Assembly: GCA_963842305.1 (NCBI GenBank)
Contig: CAWJFW010000003.1
Coordinates: 62,001-126,000 of the forward strand
DNA length: 64,000 nt
Origin: JAIBJN01 sp963842305
GTDB taxonomy: Bacteria > Actinomycetota > Thermoleophilia > Gaiellales > Gaiellaceae
Direction of reading: 5' to 3'
Both the position numbers and the translations under genes were made by a program. Within the stretch, counting starts at the first letter, position 1. Every line of letters begins with the position of its first letter. The notes below the pieces were generated by a model. The model searched no databases. It was not told where the DNA came from and was given only the letters and a program-made list of their open reading frames with translations. Shown in pieces: positions 50,636 through 58,958 of this stretch.

Positions 50636-52071
50636 CGCTGGAGCCCGCCGAAGCTGGCGGCCTGGAACGTGCTCCGAACCTGGTCGTCAGAGTCCTGCTG
50701 GAAGAAGTTCGGCGGCAGCGTGACCCCGTTGGCCGCCATCTTCTCGAGAAAGTGCGGCTTGAGCCCGGTGCACTTGAGCGGCGAGAGCAGCCGCGTGGCG
50801 CCCGGAGCCGCCGAGTCCTCGTCCGGAGGCTTGGCGACGAAGATGTCCTGGAGCGTGATCACGTCCGACTCCATGCGCAGCACCTCGGTCACGTGCGAGA
50901 GACGGCGGGAGCCGTCGACGAGGCGCGTGATCTGGACGAGCAGGTCGAAGGCGCTCGAGATCTGCTCGCGGATGGCGCGGTGGGGCAGCTCGACGCCGGC
51001 CGTGAGCACCAGCGTCTCCAGACGCGAGAGCGCGTCCCGGGGAGAGTTCGCGTGGATCGTGGTCAGCGAGCCCTCGTGGCCCGTGTTCATGGCCTGGAGC
51101 ATGTCGAGCGTCTCCGCGCCGCGGACCTCCCCGACGATGATGCGGTCGGGACGCATGCGCAGGGCGTTCCGGACGAGCTCCCGGATCTTGATCTCGCCCT
51201 GGCCCTCGATGTTGGCCGGCCGTGACTCGAGCGGGATCACGTGATCCTGCTGCAGCTGGAGCTCTGCCGCGTCCTCGATCGTGACGATGCGCTCGTCACC
51301 GGGGACGAAGGCGGACAGGGCGTTCAGAGTCGTCGTCTTACCGGTACCGGTTCCGCCCGAGATGAGGACGTTGAGCTTCCCCTGGACGCAGGCGGCCAGG
51401 AAGTGCGCCGCCTTCGACGAGACGGAGCCGAAGTTGATCAGGTCATCCATGGTGTACGGGTCGCGCGAGAACTTCCGGATGGTGAGGACCGGCCCCCGCA
51501 GCGAGAGCGGCGGGATGATCGCGTTGACGCGGCTGCCGTCCGGCAGGCGGGCGTCCACCATCGGCGAGGACTCGTCGACCCGGCGGCCGACCTGGGAGAC
51601 GATCTTGTCGATGATGCGGAGGAGGTGCGCGTCGTCGACGAACGTCGACTTCGACAGCTCGATCTTGCCCGCACGCTCGACGTAGATCCGGTCGGGCCCG
51701 TTGACCATGACCTCGCTGATGTCGTCCTCCCGGAGCAGCGGCTCGAGTGGCCCGTAGCCCAGGATGTCGTCGGTGATCTCGCGGACGACCTGCCGGCGCT
51801 CGTCCCTGGTCAGCGGGGTCTGGTCGAGCGCGAGCTGCTCCGTGACGACCCGCAGGACGCGATCGGTTAGATCCTCGTTCGTCGAGGCTGAGAAGAGCTC
51901 CGGGCCCAGCTTGGCGATGCAGGCATGGTGGATCCGGGTCTTCAGCTCGGCGTAGGGATCGACGGACCGGCTTTCCGGCTGCGCATCGCGCGAGGCGCTC
52001 TCGATGCGCGTGATCGTGGCTTCGGCGGCGCTGCCGCCGTTCCCGCTTCTGAGGCGATCGTGAAGGCCCAT
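50632..52071 (-). CDS. tadA: CpaF/TadA-type secretion ATPase
   Basis: 479 aa. GSPII_E family ATPase that powers pilus assembly. Walker A VLISGGTGTGKTTTLNALSA (about residues 230-250), Asp box DERIVTIEDAAELQL, Walker B region RPDRIIVGEVRGAETLDMLQ, and His box MNTGHEGSLTTIHAN. The N-terminal helical domain contains the LLREDDISEVMVNGPDRIYV typical of CpaF. Cytoplasmic hexamer. ATG at 52071; 2 bp after cpaE stop, 4 bp overlap with the next gene. Confidence 0.97.
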   Translation of the reverse strand: MGLHDRLRSGNGGSAAEATITRIESASRDAQPESRSVDPYAELKTRIHHACIAKLGPELFSASTNEDLTDRVLRVVTEQLALDQTPLTRDERRQVVREITDDILGYGPLEPLLREDDISEVMVNGPDRIYVERAGKIELSKSTFVDDAHLLRIIDKIVSQVGRRVDESSPMVDARLPDGSRVNAIIPPLSLRGPVLTIRKFSRDPYTMDDLINFGSVSSKAAHFLAACVQGKLNVLISGGTGTGKTTTLNALSAFVPGDERIVTIEDAAELQLQQDHVIPLESRPANIEGQGEIKIRELVRNALRMRPDRIIVGEVRGAETLDMLQAMNTGHEGSLTTIHANSPRDALSRLETLVLTAGVELPHRAIREQISSAFDLLVQITRLVDGSRRLSHVTEVLRMESDVITLQDIFVAKPPDEDSAAPGATRLLSPLKCTGLKPHFLEKMAANGVTLPPNFFQQDSDDQVRSTFQAASFGGLQR

Positions 52072-52073
52072 GG

Positions 52074-53264
52074 CTAGCTCCGCTTGAAGAGGCCGCGCTT
52101 CTGGCCCTTCGCGACCTCTGCCGGCTGGAGCCCCTTCGCCATCTCACGAATCGCCTTCGAGAAGTCCGCGCCGGGCTCGGCGAGGACGGCCGGGTTGCCC
52201 CGATTGACGGCGATAGGCACGGCCCGGTCACTCGGGACCTCGAAGCGGACCTTCACCTCGAGGGCGCCCTCCACCTCACTCCGCTTCATCCCGACCTTGG
52301 AGTTCGCCCGGTTCAGGACGATGCGGATGCGGTTCTGGGGGAACGCGAGGAGCTCGAGCGTCTGCAGCGCGAGCCTGACGTTCTTTAGCGTCGGAACATC
52401 GAGCCCGCAGACGAGCAGGAGCTCGTCCGTCCGGTCGAGGGTGGCGAGCATCGGCCCGTGGAAGAAGGGCGATGTGTCGACGACGATGACGTCGTACGAC
52501 TCCCGCGCCACCTCGAGCAGGCGGGACAGCTTCGTCTCGGTGACGAGCTCTGCGTCCTCGGGGCGAACGGGCGCCGGGAGGATGTCGAGCCCGGACGGGT
52601 GCCGGGTCGTGTATCCGGCGAGCTTCTCGGAGTCGAGCTCTCCCGGAGCCACGACGAGGTCGTAGATCGTCTTCTCCGGCTCGAGGCCGAGCATGATCGC
52701 CGCGTCTCCGAACTGAAGGTCCAGATCGAGGAGCAGCGTCCGCTTGCCCTCGTACTTGGCGAAGGCGGCGGCGAGGTTCGTCGAGGTGGCCGTCTTCCCC
52801 GTCCCGCCCTTCGGCGAGAACACGGTGACGATGCGTCCCCGGCGCGTCGGCGAAGAGGACGGTGCCGGCCGGAGGCTCGACCTGCCCGCCTTGCGGATGG
52901 CGAAGACGACGTTCTCGGTCATCTGCGGGAGGAGGAGGACGTCGGACACATCCGCGTCCAGCGCCTCCTCGAGCAGGACCGACGCCTCGCCCGAGGCGAG
53001 GAGGATGATCGGTGTCCGCGTGTGCTCGCGGATCGTGGCGATCTCGTCCGCCGGAAGGGTCGAGCTTCTGGTCCCGTGGAGGATCACCGCGAGGTGGCCG
53101 CCGGTCAGGACTGCAGCCGACTCGGAGACCGCCACGCTCGAGCCTACGAGCTCGAGCTCTCCGTGGCGCTCGAGTGCGTCGCGGAGCTGATCGAGGCCGT
53201 CGCAGGATCCCGTGACGAAGATCCGCGTCTTCTCACGAGTGGCGACAGGAGTCTCGCTACTCAT
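52074..53264 (-). CDS. cpaE: CpaE/TadZ-type pilus localisation ATPase
   Basis: 396 aa: a degenerate receiver-like N-terminus (about 12-125, with TRIFVTGSCDGLDQL and LLLPQMTENVVFAI) and a ParA/MinD-like ATPase with a deviant Walker A VFSPKGGTGKTATSTNL (Lys152, Lys157), LLLDLDLQFGD and VIVVDTSPFFHG. TadZ/CpaE proteins place the pilus machine in the cell. The ATG overlaps the cpaB TGA by 4 bp, so the longer frame upstream is not used. Confidence 0.93.
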   Translation of the reverse strand: MSSETPVATREKTRIFVTGSCDGLDQLRDALERHGELELVGSSVAVSESAAVLTGGHLAVILHGTRSSTLPADEIATIREHTRTPIILLASGEASVLLEEALDADVSDVLLLPQMTENVVFAIRKAGRSSLRPAPSSSPTRRGRIVTVFSPKGGTGKTATSTNLAAAFAKYEGKRTLLLDLDLQFGDAAIMLGLEPEKTIYDLVVAPGELDSEKLAGYTTRHPSGLDILPAPVRPEDAELVTETKLSRLLEVARESYDVIVVDTSPFFHGPMLATLDRTDELLLVCGLDVPTLKNVRLALQTLELLAFPQNRIRIVLNRANSKVGMKRSEVEGALEVKVRFEVPSDRAVPIAVNRGNPAVLAEPGADFSKAIREMAKGLQPAEVAKGQKRGLFKRS

Positions 53265-54034
53265 TGGTTGTCCTCCACCTTCCAGAGTCCTGCGATTTGC
53301 GATGCCTTGAGACCGTCCTCGAGGAGCGTGAAGTAGGACTCGGCAGCCTCGGGGCTGTCGGACGCGTCCGTCGGCGGCCGGAGCGTGAGCGTCCAAGCGC
53401 CGTTCTGCGTCATCCAGAAGAGCTTCTGCTCCTGCGCGTCGGTGAGCGCGAGCTTGACCGAGAGGCCCTTGTCGGCGTCCTCGGTGATCTTCGTCTGCAC
53501 GTCGGCCTTGACCGCTGCCTCGAGGATGAGGATGTCGCGGAGGAACGTGCGGCTTACGTGGTTGGTCTCGTTCTCCGGCGTGTTCCACGTGCCGACGATG
53601 TCGACACGGTCGCCGGCCTGCAGCGTCCCGGCCAGCAGCTGATGCTCGTTGCCGGGAACCTGGACTGCGCGGAGGTTGCCCGTGAGCTGGGCGCGGATCC
53701 CCCGCTCCGCTTCAGACTTGAAGCGCAGCTGGCTCACCTGCTCGCCCTTGTAGACCTGGGCGGCCACAACCTTCGTGGCGACGTCCGCCGGATCGAGAAG
53801 CGCGCCTGGTGCTACCTGGCCGCGCTCGACCTCGGAGGCCGTGAGGTACCCGCCGGCGTCGAGCTCTGCGCCCGACGTTCCGATGGGGATGTCCTTGGCC
53901 GCCACCCAGACCGGGACGAGCTCCTGATCATCCTGGAGCCGACCCCGCTCTTGGGAGACGTAATAGAAGACGAGCAGGACTGCGACGGCGGCGAGCGCGA
54001 TCGCCAGCCCGAGATTGCGGAGTCGATACGTCAT
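53261..54034 (-). CDS. cpaB: CpaB/RcpC-type pilus assembly protein
   Basis: 257 aa. One N-terminal membrane helix (LGLAIALAAVAVLLVFYYVS), then a SAF-like domain (PVWVAAKDIPIGTSGAELDA, LTASEVERGQVAPGALLDPA) and the CpaB core (LRAVQVPGNEHQLLAGTLQAGDRVDIVGT). It sits outside the membrane and probably helps guide the pilus. Second or third gene in the operon, 104 bp after tadE. Confidence 0.9.
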   Translation of the reverse strand: MTYRLRNLGLAIALAAVAVLLVFYYVSQERGRLQDDQELVPVWVAAKDIPIGTSGAELDAGGYLTASEVERGQVAPGALLDPADVATKVVAAQVYKGEQVSQLRFKSEAERGIRAQLTGNLRAVQVPGNEHQLLAGTLQAGDRVDIVGTWNTPENETNHVSRTFLRDILILEAAVKADVQTKITEDADKGLSVKLALTDAQEQKLFWMTQNGAWTLTLRPPTDASDSPEAAESYFTLLEDGLKASQIAGLWKVEDNQ

Positions 54035-54138
54035 TGCACCACGTCTTTCTGGTCTCGGATTGAGTGCCTTATCGGCGTCCTCGGCCCATGAGCTGAGTAC
54101 TCATTCGCGGAACGCGACGCGACAACGGCCGCAATCGC

Positions 54139-54546
54139 TCATTCCACGCGCTCCGTGGTCGAGGCTCTGAGGGTTCCCGACTTCACGACAACGCCCAGGA
54201 GGCTGATGTCGTAGGGGTACGTCGCCGTCACGGTCACGTCGGATCCCTGGACCCACGTGGAGCTGACCGAGACGCCGAGCTGGCCAGGATTGAGATCCGC
54301 CGCCGAGCGGCGCACACGGTCGATGACGACGGCCTGGGGGTTGGACAGGTCGCGACTGACTGCGCCCTGCCGGCCACCGGCGCGGACGGAGTCCGTCAGC
54401 GTCACGTACTGGTGGAAGACGATCCCGAACTGGATGATTCCGAACAGGAGCAGCGCGAGGAGGGGCAGGACCATCGCGAACTCGGTGAGCGTCTGGCCCT
54501 CCTGTCTCTTCCTCGAGCTCCTGTGCGGTGAAAGTTTTGTATGCAT
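54139..54546 (-). CDS. tadE: TadE-like minor pilin (pseudopilin)
   Basis: 135 aa with the class III prepilin-type start: basic leader HRSSRKRQEGQTLTEF, where the Gly-Gln-x-x-x-x-E fits the G/xxxxE cleavage site, and the helix AMVLPLLALLLFGIIQFGIV. The C-terminal globular domain has strands such as GVSVSSTWVQGSDVTVTATY. Small for TadE but complete. It lies between the flp and cpaB genes on the same strand. Confidence 0.88.
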   Translation of the reverse strand: MHTKLSPHRSSRKRQEGQTLTEFAMVLPLLALLLFGIIQFGIVFHQYVTLTDSVRAGGRQGAVSRDLSNPQAVVIDRVRRSAADLNPGQLGVSVSSTWVQGSDVTVTATYPYDISLLGVVVKSGTLRASTTERVE

Positions 54547-54633
54547 TTGTCGACTGGCTTTCTCTAGAGGGAGCGGGCCCTCGTCCTGCGGGGGCGCGGG
54601 AATCGGGCCCGCCCCTCGTGACCGGCGTTCTTC

Positions 54634-54795
54634 TTAGAGGAGTCCGGTAACGGCGTCGATCGCGTCGCCGATGGCGCCCGAGAGGGCGGCGAGGGCAACG
54701 ACGACGGCGAGTGTGATGACGGCGAGGACCACGCCGTACTCCGCCATGGTCTGGCCGTCCTCGCGCCTCAGTGCAACGAGGGATTTGTTGAGCAT
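54634..54795 (-). CDS. flp: Flp-type major pilin
   Basis: 53 aa, the usual length of Flp pilins. Leader MLNKSLVALRREDGQTMAEY with the prepilin-type cleavage site (GQTMAEYG, Glu at +5) and then a hydrophobic helix (GVVLAVITLAVVVALAALSG). Strong ribosome-binding site GGGAGGTGA, 7 nt before the ATG. First gene of the tad operon, which runs 54795 to about 46329. No prepilin peptidase (TadV/CpaA) is in the window, so it must be elsewhere. Confidence 0.93.
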   Translation of the reverse strand: MLNKSLVALRREDGQTMAEYGVVLAVITLAVVVALAALSGAIGDAIDAVTGLL

Positions 54796-55204
54796 TCTCG
54801 ATTCACCTCCCTTCCCTACTGCGAGCACGCACGCCGGCGCGCTGACCTGAACACGAGCCGAAGGCGGAGATGGCACGAGGTCGTGCCGTGAGAGCCGGCT
54901 AGACGATCGGGCGGTAAGCATGGTCACGGTGTTGGAAGACCTCCCGAAGCTGCTCGAGCTGCTCGGCGTGACCGCTCCGCCGTTGGGCTCAATCTGCCCC
55001 GCACCATCGGGCACTGAAAGGCTGCCGAGAATCCCCCGGCGGAGGGGTTTGACGGCCACTTGACCCTTTTGGGGGAAGATCGCCGTCGCGGCCGGGCCCG
55101 ATAGTCCGAGCACGACCCGCGCAGTGTTAAGCGGGCCGGGACCAGAAGGACGTTCCGCGCCGAAGTGGCGGCCTCGGCGCCCGACCTACGGGAGCACCAG
55201 GCTG
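54796..55204. other. Control region between flp and the M15-like gene
   Basis: Divergent intergenic region of about 400 bp that must hold the tad operon promoter and that of the M15-like gene. I could not pick out a -35/-10 pair with confidence. A possible 47-aa ORF on the + strand (54920-55063, MVTVLEDLPKLLELLGV...) has no convincing ribosome-binding site and is listed separately with low confidence. Confidence 0.5.
54920..55063 (+). CDS. Possible 47-aa protein
   Basis: Starts MVTVLEDLPKLLELLGVTAP and ends with an Arg-rich tail; helix-like beginning with good GC3. A weak GGCGG element lies before the ATG. The opposite strand reads as Ser-rich nonsense here, which favours + strand coding a little. 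No relatives known to me. Confidence 0.25.
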   Translation: MVTVLEDLPKLLELLGVTAPPLGSICPAPSGTERLPRIPRRRGLTAT

Positions 55205-56743
55205 ATGCCACACAAGAAAAAGCCGAGGCGGTACATCACGCCCCTCGTTCTGTTCACACTGGCCGGTTGGGCGCTTTGGGCGCTCGGTCGCAACGAGCCG
55301 ACGGCGGAGACGCCCGACGCCGGGACGACCGACCGTCGGCCCACGACCGGCTCGACCACGGCTCCCTCGCGCACGCGCGCGACTTGGAGCAAGCGCCGGC
55401 TCGCCACGAGCCTCGTCTTCGCGACACTGTTCTTCGGCGGCGCCGCATTCTCCGCGGGCGCAGGAGACGTCGTCTCGAACGCGATCGAGGACGACGACTC
55501 CGCCGATGTCACCTCCACCGAGGAGGCACCAGCGGACGATGCCACCGCCGAAGAGTCGAACGACAACGGCGAGAACGACAACGGCGACGGCGAAGCCGAG
55601 CCGCCTGCGGACGATCCCGCGGGCGACGAGGCAAACGACAACGGCGAGGACAACGGCGCCGGCCAGCCCGGCGACGAGGACGATCCTCCCGCCGACGATG
55701 GTGGAGACCCCGGCGACGGCGGCTCCGACCCCGGCGACGGTGGCGGACAGCCCGCTGACGACGGCGGGAATGGCGGCGGCAACGGCGGCGGCGGAAGCCC
55801 CGGCGACGGCACGCCTCCACCCCCGCTCCCGGGCGACGGCGACGACGGCAATCCGTCTCCGCCCGATCCCGGCGTCGGCGACGGGCCGAACGACCCCTCG
55901 CCTCCCGCCGATCTCCCGCTGATCGACAAGCAGACGTGGAGCCCGGCTTACCTCGACCCGGAGGCAAGTGCCGACAGTTTCTTCGCCACGATCTGGCTGC
56001 ACCAGCCGCTCCCCGACCCGACTCCGCCCGCGAAGCGCCTGAAGCCGTGGTTCGCCACAGCACTCGCCCAGGAGTCGGCCGAGGCCGGCGTCGACTGGGC
56101 GCTCGTCCTGGGCGTCCTGCGGGCCCGCGGGTTCGACTCGAGCTCGATGAGCCTCGACACCGTCCGCACGACCGCCGACCGGCTGGTCGAACTTCGCGCA
56201 GGTCACCGAAGCCCCCCAACGATGGTCCGCGAATACGGCGGCGACGAGTTCGCCCGAAACGCGATCGCGCTCCGCAACTACAACCGCGCGGTCGGCCTCC
56301 GGGCGCTCGTTTCCGGCTTCGAGGCGGCCAAGCCAAGGCTGCAGCGCATGGTGCTCCGCGACAAGAGGCTGAGCATCTATGCCGGCGGCCGGCTCGACAT
56401 CGCCATGGGCCGGACCGACGTCCGCATCCTGGTGCTCCTGCGCTACCTCGCCGAGGCACACGGACAGGTCACCGTCTCGTGCCTGACGACCGGCCACGGG
56501 CTCTATGCCCGGCCGGGCGTGATCTCGGCGCACATCTACGGCCTCGCTGTCGATGTCGCCGCGCTCGATGGCAAGTCCATCTACGGCAATCAGGAGCCCG
56601 GTGGGCTCACCGAGCACGCCGTCAGGAACATCCTGCGTCTCCCCTCGGAGATGCAGCCCAAGCAGGTCATCTCGCTGCTCGGCCTCGGCGGACCGTCCTT
56701 CCCGCTGGCCGATCACGACGACCACATTCACGTGGGGTACTAG
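55205..56743 (+). CDS. Membrane-anchored protein with acidic linker and M15-like C-terminal domain
   Basis: 512 aa, ATG at 55205 chosen because the two membrane segments follow (about 11-27 and 67-84). Then comes a 150-residue Asp/Glu/Gly/Pro linker (NDNGENDNGDGEAEPPADDP) and a globular domain of about 280 residues. The end holds SAHIYGLAVDVAALDG and HDDHIHVGY, the His-x6-Asp ... His-x-His pattern of zinc D-Ala-D-Ala carboxypeptidases (M15) and related cell-wall-binding folds. The N-terminal half of this domain (QESAEAGVDWALVLGVLRAR) resembles lysozyme-like repeats. It may trim peptidoglycan at a distance from the membrane, perhaps to let the pilus through; the site next to tad is suggestive only. 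Confidence 0.7.
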   Translation: MPHKKKPRRYITPLVLFTLAGWALWALGRNEPTAETPDAGTTDRRPTTGSTTAPSRTRATWSKRRLATSLVFATLFFGGAAFSAGAGDVVSNAIEDDDSADVTSTEEAPADDATAEESNDNGENDNGDGEAEPPADDPAGDEANDNGEDNGAGQPGDEDDPPADDGGDPGDGGSDPGDGGGQPADDGGNGGGNGGGGSPGDGTPPPPLPGDGDDGNPSPPDPGVGDGPNDPSPPADLPLIDKQTWSPAYLDPEASADSFFATIWLHQPLPDPTPPAKRLKPWFATALAQESAEAGVDWALVLGVLRARGFDSSSMSLDTVRTTADRLVELRAGHRSPPTMVREYGGDEFARNAIALRNYNRAVGLRALVSGFEAAKPRLQRMVLRDKRLSIYAGGRLDIAMGRTDVRILVLLRYLAEAHGQVTVSCLTTGHGLYARPGVISAHIYGLAVDVAALDGKSIYGNQEPGGLTEHAVRNILRLPSEMQPKQVISLLGLGGPSFPLADHDDHIHVGY

Positions 56744-56744
56744 C

Positions 56745-57102
56745 CTGAACGTCTCCCTGGAACGTCAGGACGGCAGCCTGGTCTGTGAGCGGTGTCTCCT
56801 CGCGGAGACACCGCTCTCCCGGCTCCGAGGGCTCCTCGGACGCGCCGGGCTCGAGCGGGGCGAGGGCATCCTTCTTCGCCCCGCTTCATCGATTCACATG
56901 TGGTTCATGCGCTTCGCCATCGACGCGGCCTTCCTCGACCGCGGACGGCCGCGTCCTTCGCATCGCCGAGCACCTGCGCCCGTGGCGGATCGCGGGCTGC
57001 AAGGGCGCGAAGTCGGTGATCGAGCTCCCCGCCGGCGAGTGCGGGCGGGTCGGTCTTGCCCCCGGCGACGTGATCCTCGTCAGGCCCGCGCGGGCCGCCT
57101 GA
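56745..57102 (+). pseudogene. DUF192 protein, frameshifted
   Basis: The first frame reads LVCERCLLAETPLSRLRGLL ... SSIHMWFMRFAIDAAFLD, then the family pattern continues in another frame with ADGRVLRIAEHLRPWRIAGC, KSVIELPAGECGRVGLAPGD and VILV. Removing one G from GACCGCGGACGG (about 56942) joins both into a complete DUF192 domain of about 118 aa. No ATG/GTG fits the start; a CTG at 56745 is the best guess. Either a pseudogene or a one-base assembly error. Confidence 0.75.
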
Positions 57103-57132
57103 TCCTGCAGGCGCCCGCCCGCGCGGACGGCG

Positions 57133-57521
57133 TCAGACGGCGCCTTCGATCGCGTGCAGGTCCACGCCGGGCCGATGCGAACGAGGTGGCCGTCCGGATC
57201 GGCGAGGTCGTAGACCTCGGTTCCGAAGCGCGTCTTCGTCACGCGGCCGCCCTGGATCCCCTGGCGTTCGAGTCTGGTGATCTCGGCCTGGATGTCGTCG
57301 CCCGCGAGCTCCAGGCGGGTCGACCCGCCGATCTCCCGGCCGCGCTCCGGGTCCCAGGTAAGGACGAGGAACGTCTGCCCCTCGAGCACGAAGAAGCCGC
57401 TGTGGGCGTTCTCACCCTCGTCGTAGGCTGCAGCCGGCCCGCGCCCGAGCAGGCGCGTGTACCAGTCGATCGAGCGGTCGAGGTCGGTGACGTAGAGGTG
57501 GACCGCGGTGACGAGGCTCAC
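57133..57521 (-). CDS. VOC/glyoxalase-fold protein, C-terminus apparently frameshifted
   Basis: About 129 aa if repaired. The first 115 residues are a clean VOC half-module pair: AVHLYVTDLDRSIDWYTRLL, GQTFLVLTWDPE, LELAGDDIQAEITRLERQG, and DLADPDGHLVRIGP. In the annotated frame the end runs on for about 90 residues antisense to the DUF192 gene. With one base restored in the GGCCCGGCG run near 57175 it would read GPGVDLHAIEGAV and stop at 57133, a normal VOC ending. The GTG start overlaps the TGA of the 42-aa basic protein gene. Probably a small-molecule metal-dependent enzyme or binding protein; substrate unknown. Confidence 0.72.
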
Positions 57522-57646
57522 GTCGAGGCCGGCTTCGCCTTCCCGCGCGCTGCACCCACTTCCGTCGCGTGCCGCTTCTCGCGTTCCTTCTTCTTGCGCG
57601 TGCGGTCGTTCCGCCAGCGCCTGATCGGCCTGGATCCGCGTCCCAT
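57518..57646 (-). CDS. 42-aa very basic protein
   Basis: MGRGSRPIRRWRNDRTRKKK then EREKRHATEVGAARGKAKPA. Over one third Lys/Arg, no hydrophobic segment. It resembles the very small basic ribosome-associated proteins of actinobacteria (bS22-like) in composition, though I cannot assign it to one. Its TGA overlaps the GTG of the VOC gene (GTGA), so it is a real, coupled gene. RNA or ribosome binding is a reasonable guess. Confidence 0.6.
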   Translation of the reverse strand: MGRGSRPIRRWRNDRTRKKKEREKRHATEVGAARGKAKPAST

Positions 57647-57671
57647 GAGGCCGGGACTATACATTCCCCCC

Positions 57672-58913
57672 GTGCCGCTCGACCCAGGCCGTACCGTCAA
57701 CGAGCTTCGTGAGCTTCGGGAGCTCACGGGGACCGAGGACGGCGCGCAACGGGTCGCCTGGACAGATACGTGGGTGACTGCCAAGGAGTGGCTCTCGGGC
57801 AAGGTCGCATCGACTGGCGCGGTCGAGGAGATCGACGAAGCGGGAAACCAGTGGTTCACGTTGCGCGGCGCGTCGGATCGGGCGCTGCTCATCGGAGGGC
57901 ACCTCGACTCGGTCCCGAACGGCGGCTGGCTCGACGGCGCTTTGAACGTCGTCGCCGGGGTCGAGGTTCTGCGCCGCATCGCCGCGGACGGGACGCCTCC
58001 ACTCACCGTCCGCCTCGTCAGCTGGGCGGACGAGGAGGGTGCGCGCTTCGGCCGCTCGCTCTTCGGCTCGAGCGCAGCTTCGGGGACGATGGCCGACCAG
58101 GACGAGCTCAGGGGGCGCCAGGACGCGGATGGCGTGCGTCTGGAGGACGCGCTCGCCCCGCACGGGGTCGACCTCGACCGCACGCTTGAGGCGCGCCGAC
58201 AGCTTGAAGGCGCCTCCGCATACCTCGAGCTCCACATCGAGCAGGGGCCCGTGCTCGAGGCCATGGACCTGCCCCTCGGTGTGGTCCTCGGAACCTTCGG
58301 TGTCGAGCGGCATCAGATCACCTTCCACGGGCAGGCGGCTCACGCGGGCTCGACCCCGATGGACAAGCGCCGGGACGCGCTCGCGGCCGCGGCCAAGCTT
58401 GCCCTCGAGATCCGCGGGATCGCCGCTCGGACTGGCGACGGCGCTGTCTGCACCATGGGAAGCTGCGTCACCAAGCCTGGAATCGTCACGTCGGTCGTGG
58501 AGACGGCGACCGTGCTCCTCGACCAGCGCCACCTCGACGGCGCGAAGCTCGAGGCGATGCTCGCCGAAGCGACCGAGGCGAGCGAGCGCTTCGCGCGCGA
58601 AGAGGATGTCGAGGTCGAGTGGGAGCGCGTATGGCGCATCGACCCGATCCTCTTCGACGAGACGCTGATCGGGCTCGCGGACGAGGCCGTAACCGAGGTC
58701 GCGGGCCGCTCCCACCGCTTGCCGAGCGGGCCATTGCACGACGCGGCGGAAGTCGCCCGCGCCGGCATCCCGACCGTGATGATCTTCGTCCAGAGCCTCC
58801 GAGGCCTGTCGCACACGAAGCTCGAGGACACGAAGCCCGAGCATCTCGAGCTCTCGGTGGAGGCGCTGGACGGGCTGGCGACAAAGGCGCTCGACCGGCT
58901 CGCCGGCGTCTAG
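57672..58913 (+). CDS. M20-family amidohydrolase (allantoate/N-carbamoyl-amino-acid hydrolase type)
   Basis: 413 aa. Two-metal hydrolase with the M20 ligands: LLIGGHLDSVPNGGWLDGAL (His, Asp), SWADEEGARFG (Glu-Glu), LHIEQGPVLE (Glu/His loop) and, near the end, LPSGPLHDAAEVARAG with a His that completes the site. The dimerisation domain has HQITFHGQAAHAGSTPMDKR. Such enzymes cleave ureido or N-carbamoyl groups in pyrimidine, hydantoin or purine breakdown. GTG at 57672 is the start; an ATG nine codons before overlaps the divergent 42-aa gene. No purine genes are nearby. Confidence 0.87.
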   Translation: MPLDPGRTVNELRELRELTGTEDGAQRVAWTDTWVTAKEWLSGKVASTGAVEEIDEAGNQWFTLRGASDRALLIGGHLDSVPNGGWLDGALNVVAGVEVLRRIAADGTPPLTVRLVSWADEEGARFGRSLFGSSAASGTMADQDELRGRQDADGVRLEDALAPHGVDLDRTLEARRQLEGASAYLELHIEQGPVLEAMDLPLGVVLGTFGVERHQITFHGQAAHAGSTPMDKRRDALAAAAKLALEIRGIAARTGDGAVCTMGSCVTKPGIVTSVVETATVLLDQRHLDGAKLEAMLAEATEASERFAREEDVEVEWERVWRIDPILFDETLIGLADEAVTEVAGRSHRLPSGPLHDAAEVARAGIPTVMIFVQSLRGLSHTKLEDTKPEHLELSVEALDGLATKALDRLAGV

Positions 58914-58958
58914 GCCGGCCAGGAAACTACGGCAGGCGGAGACGCTCCGAATCGACCG

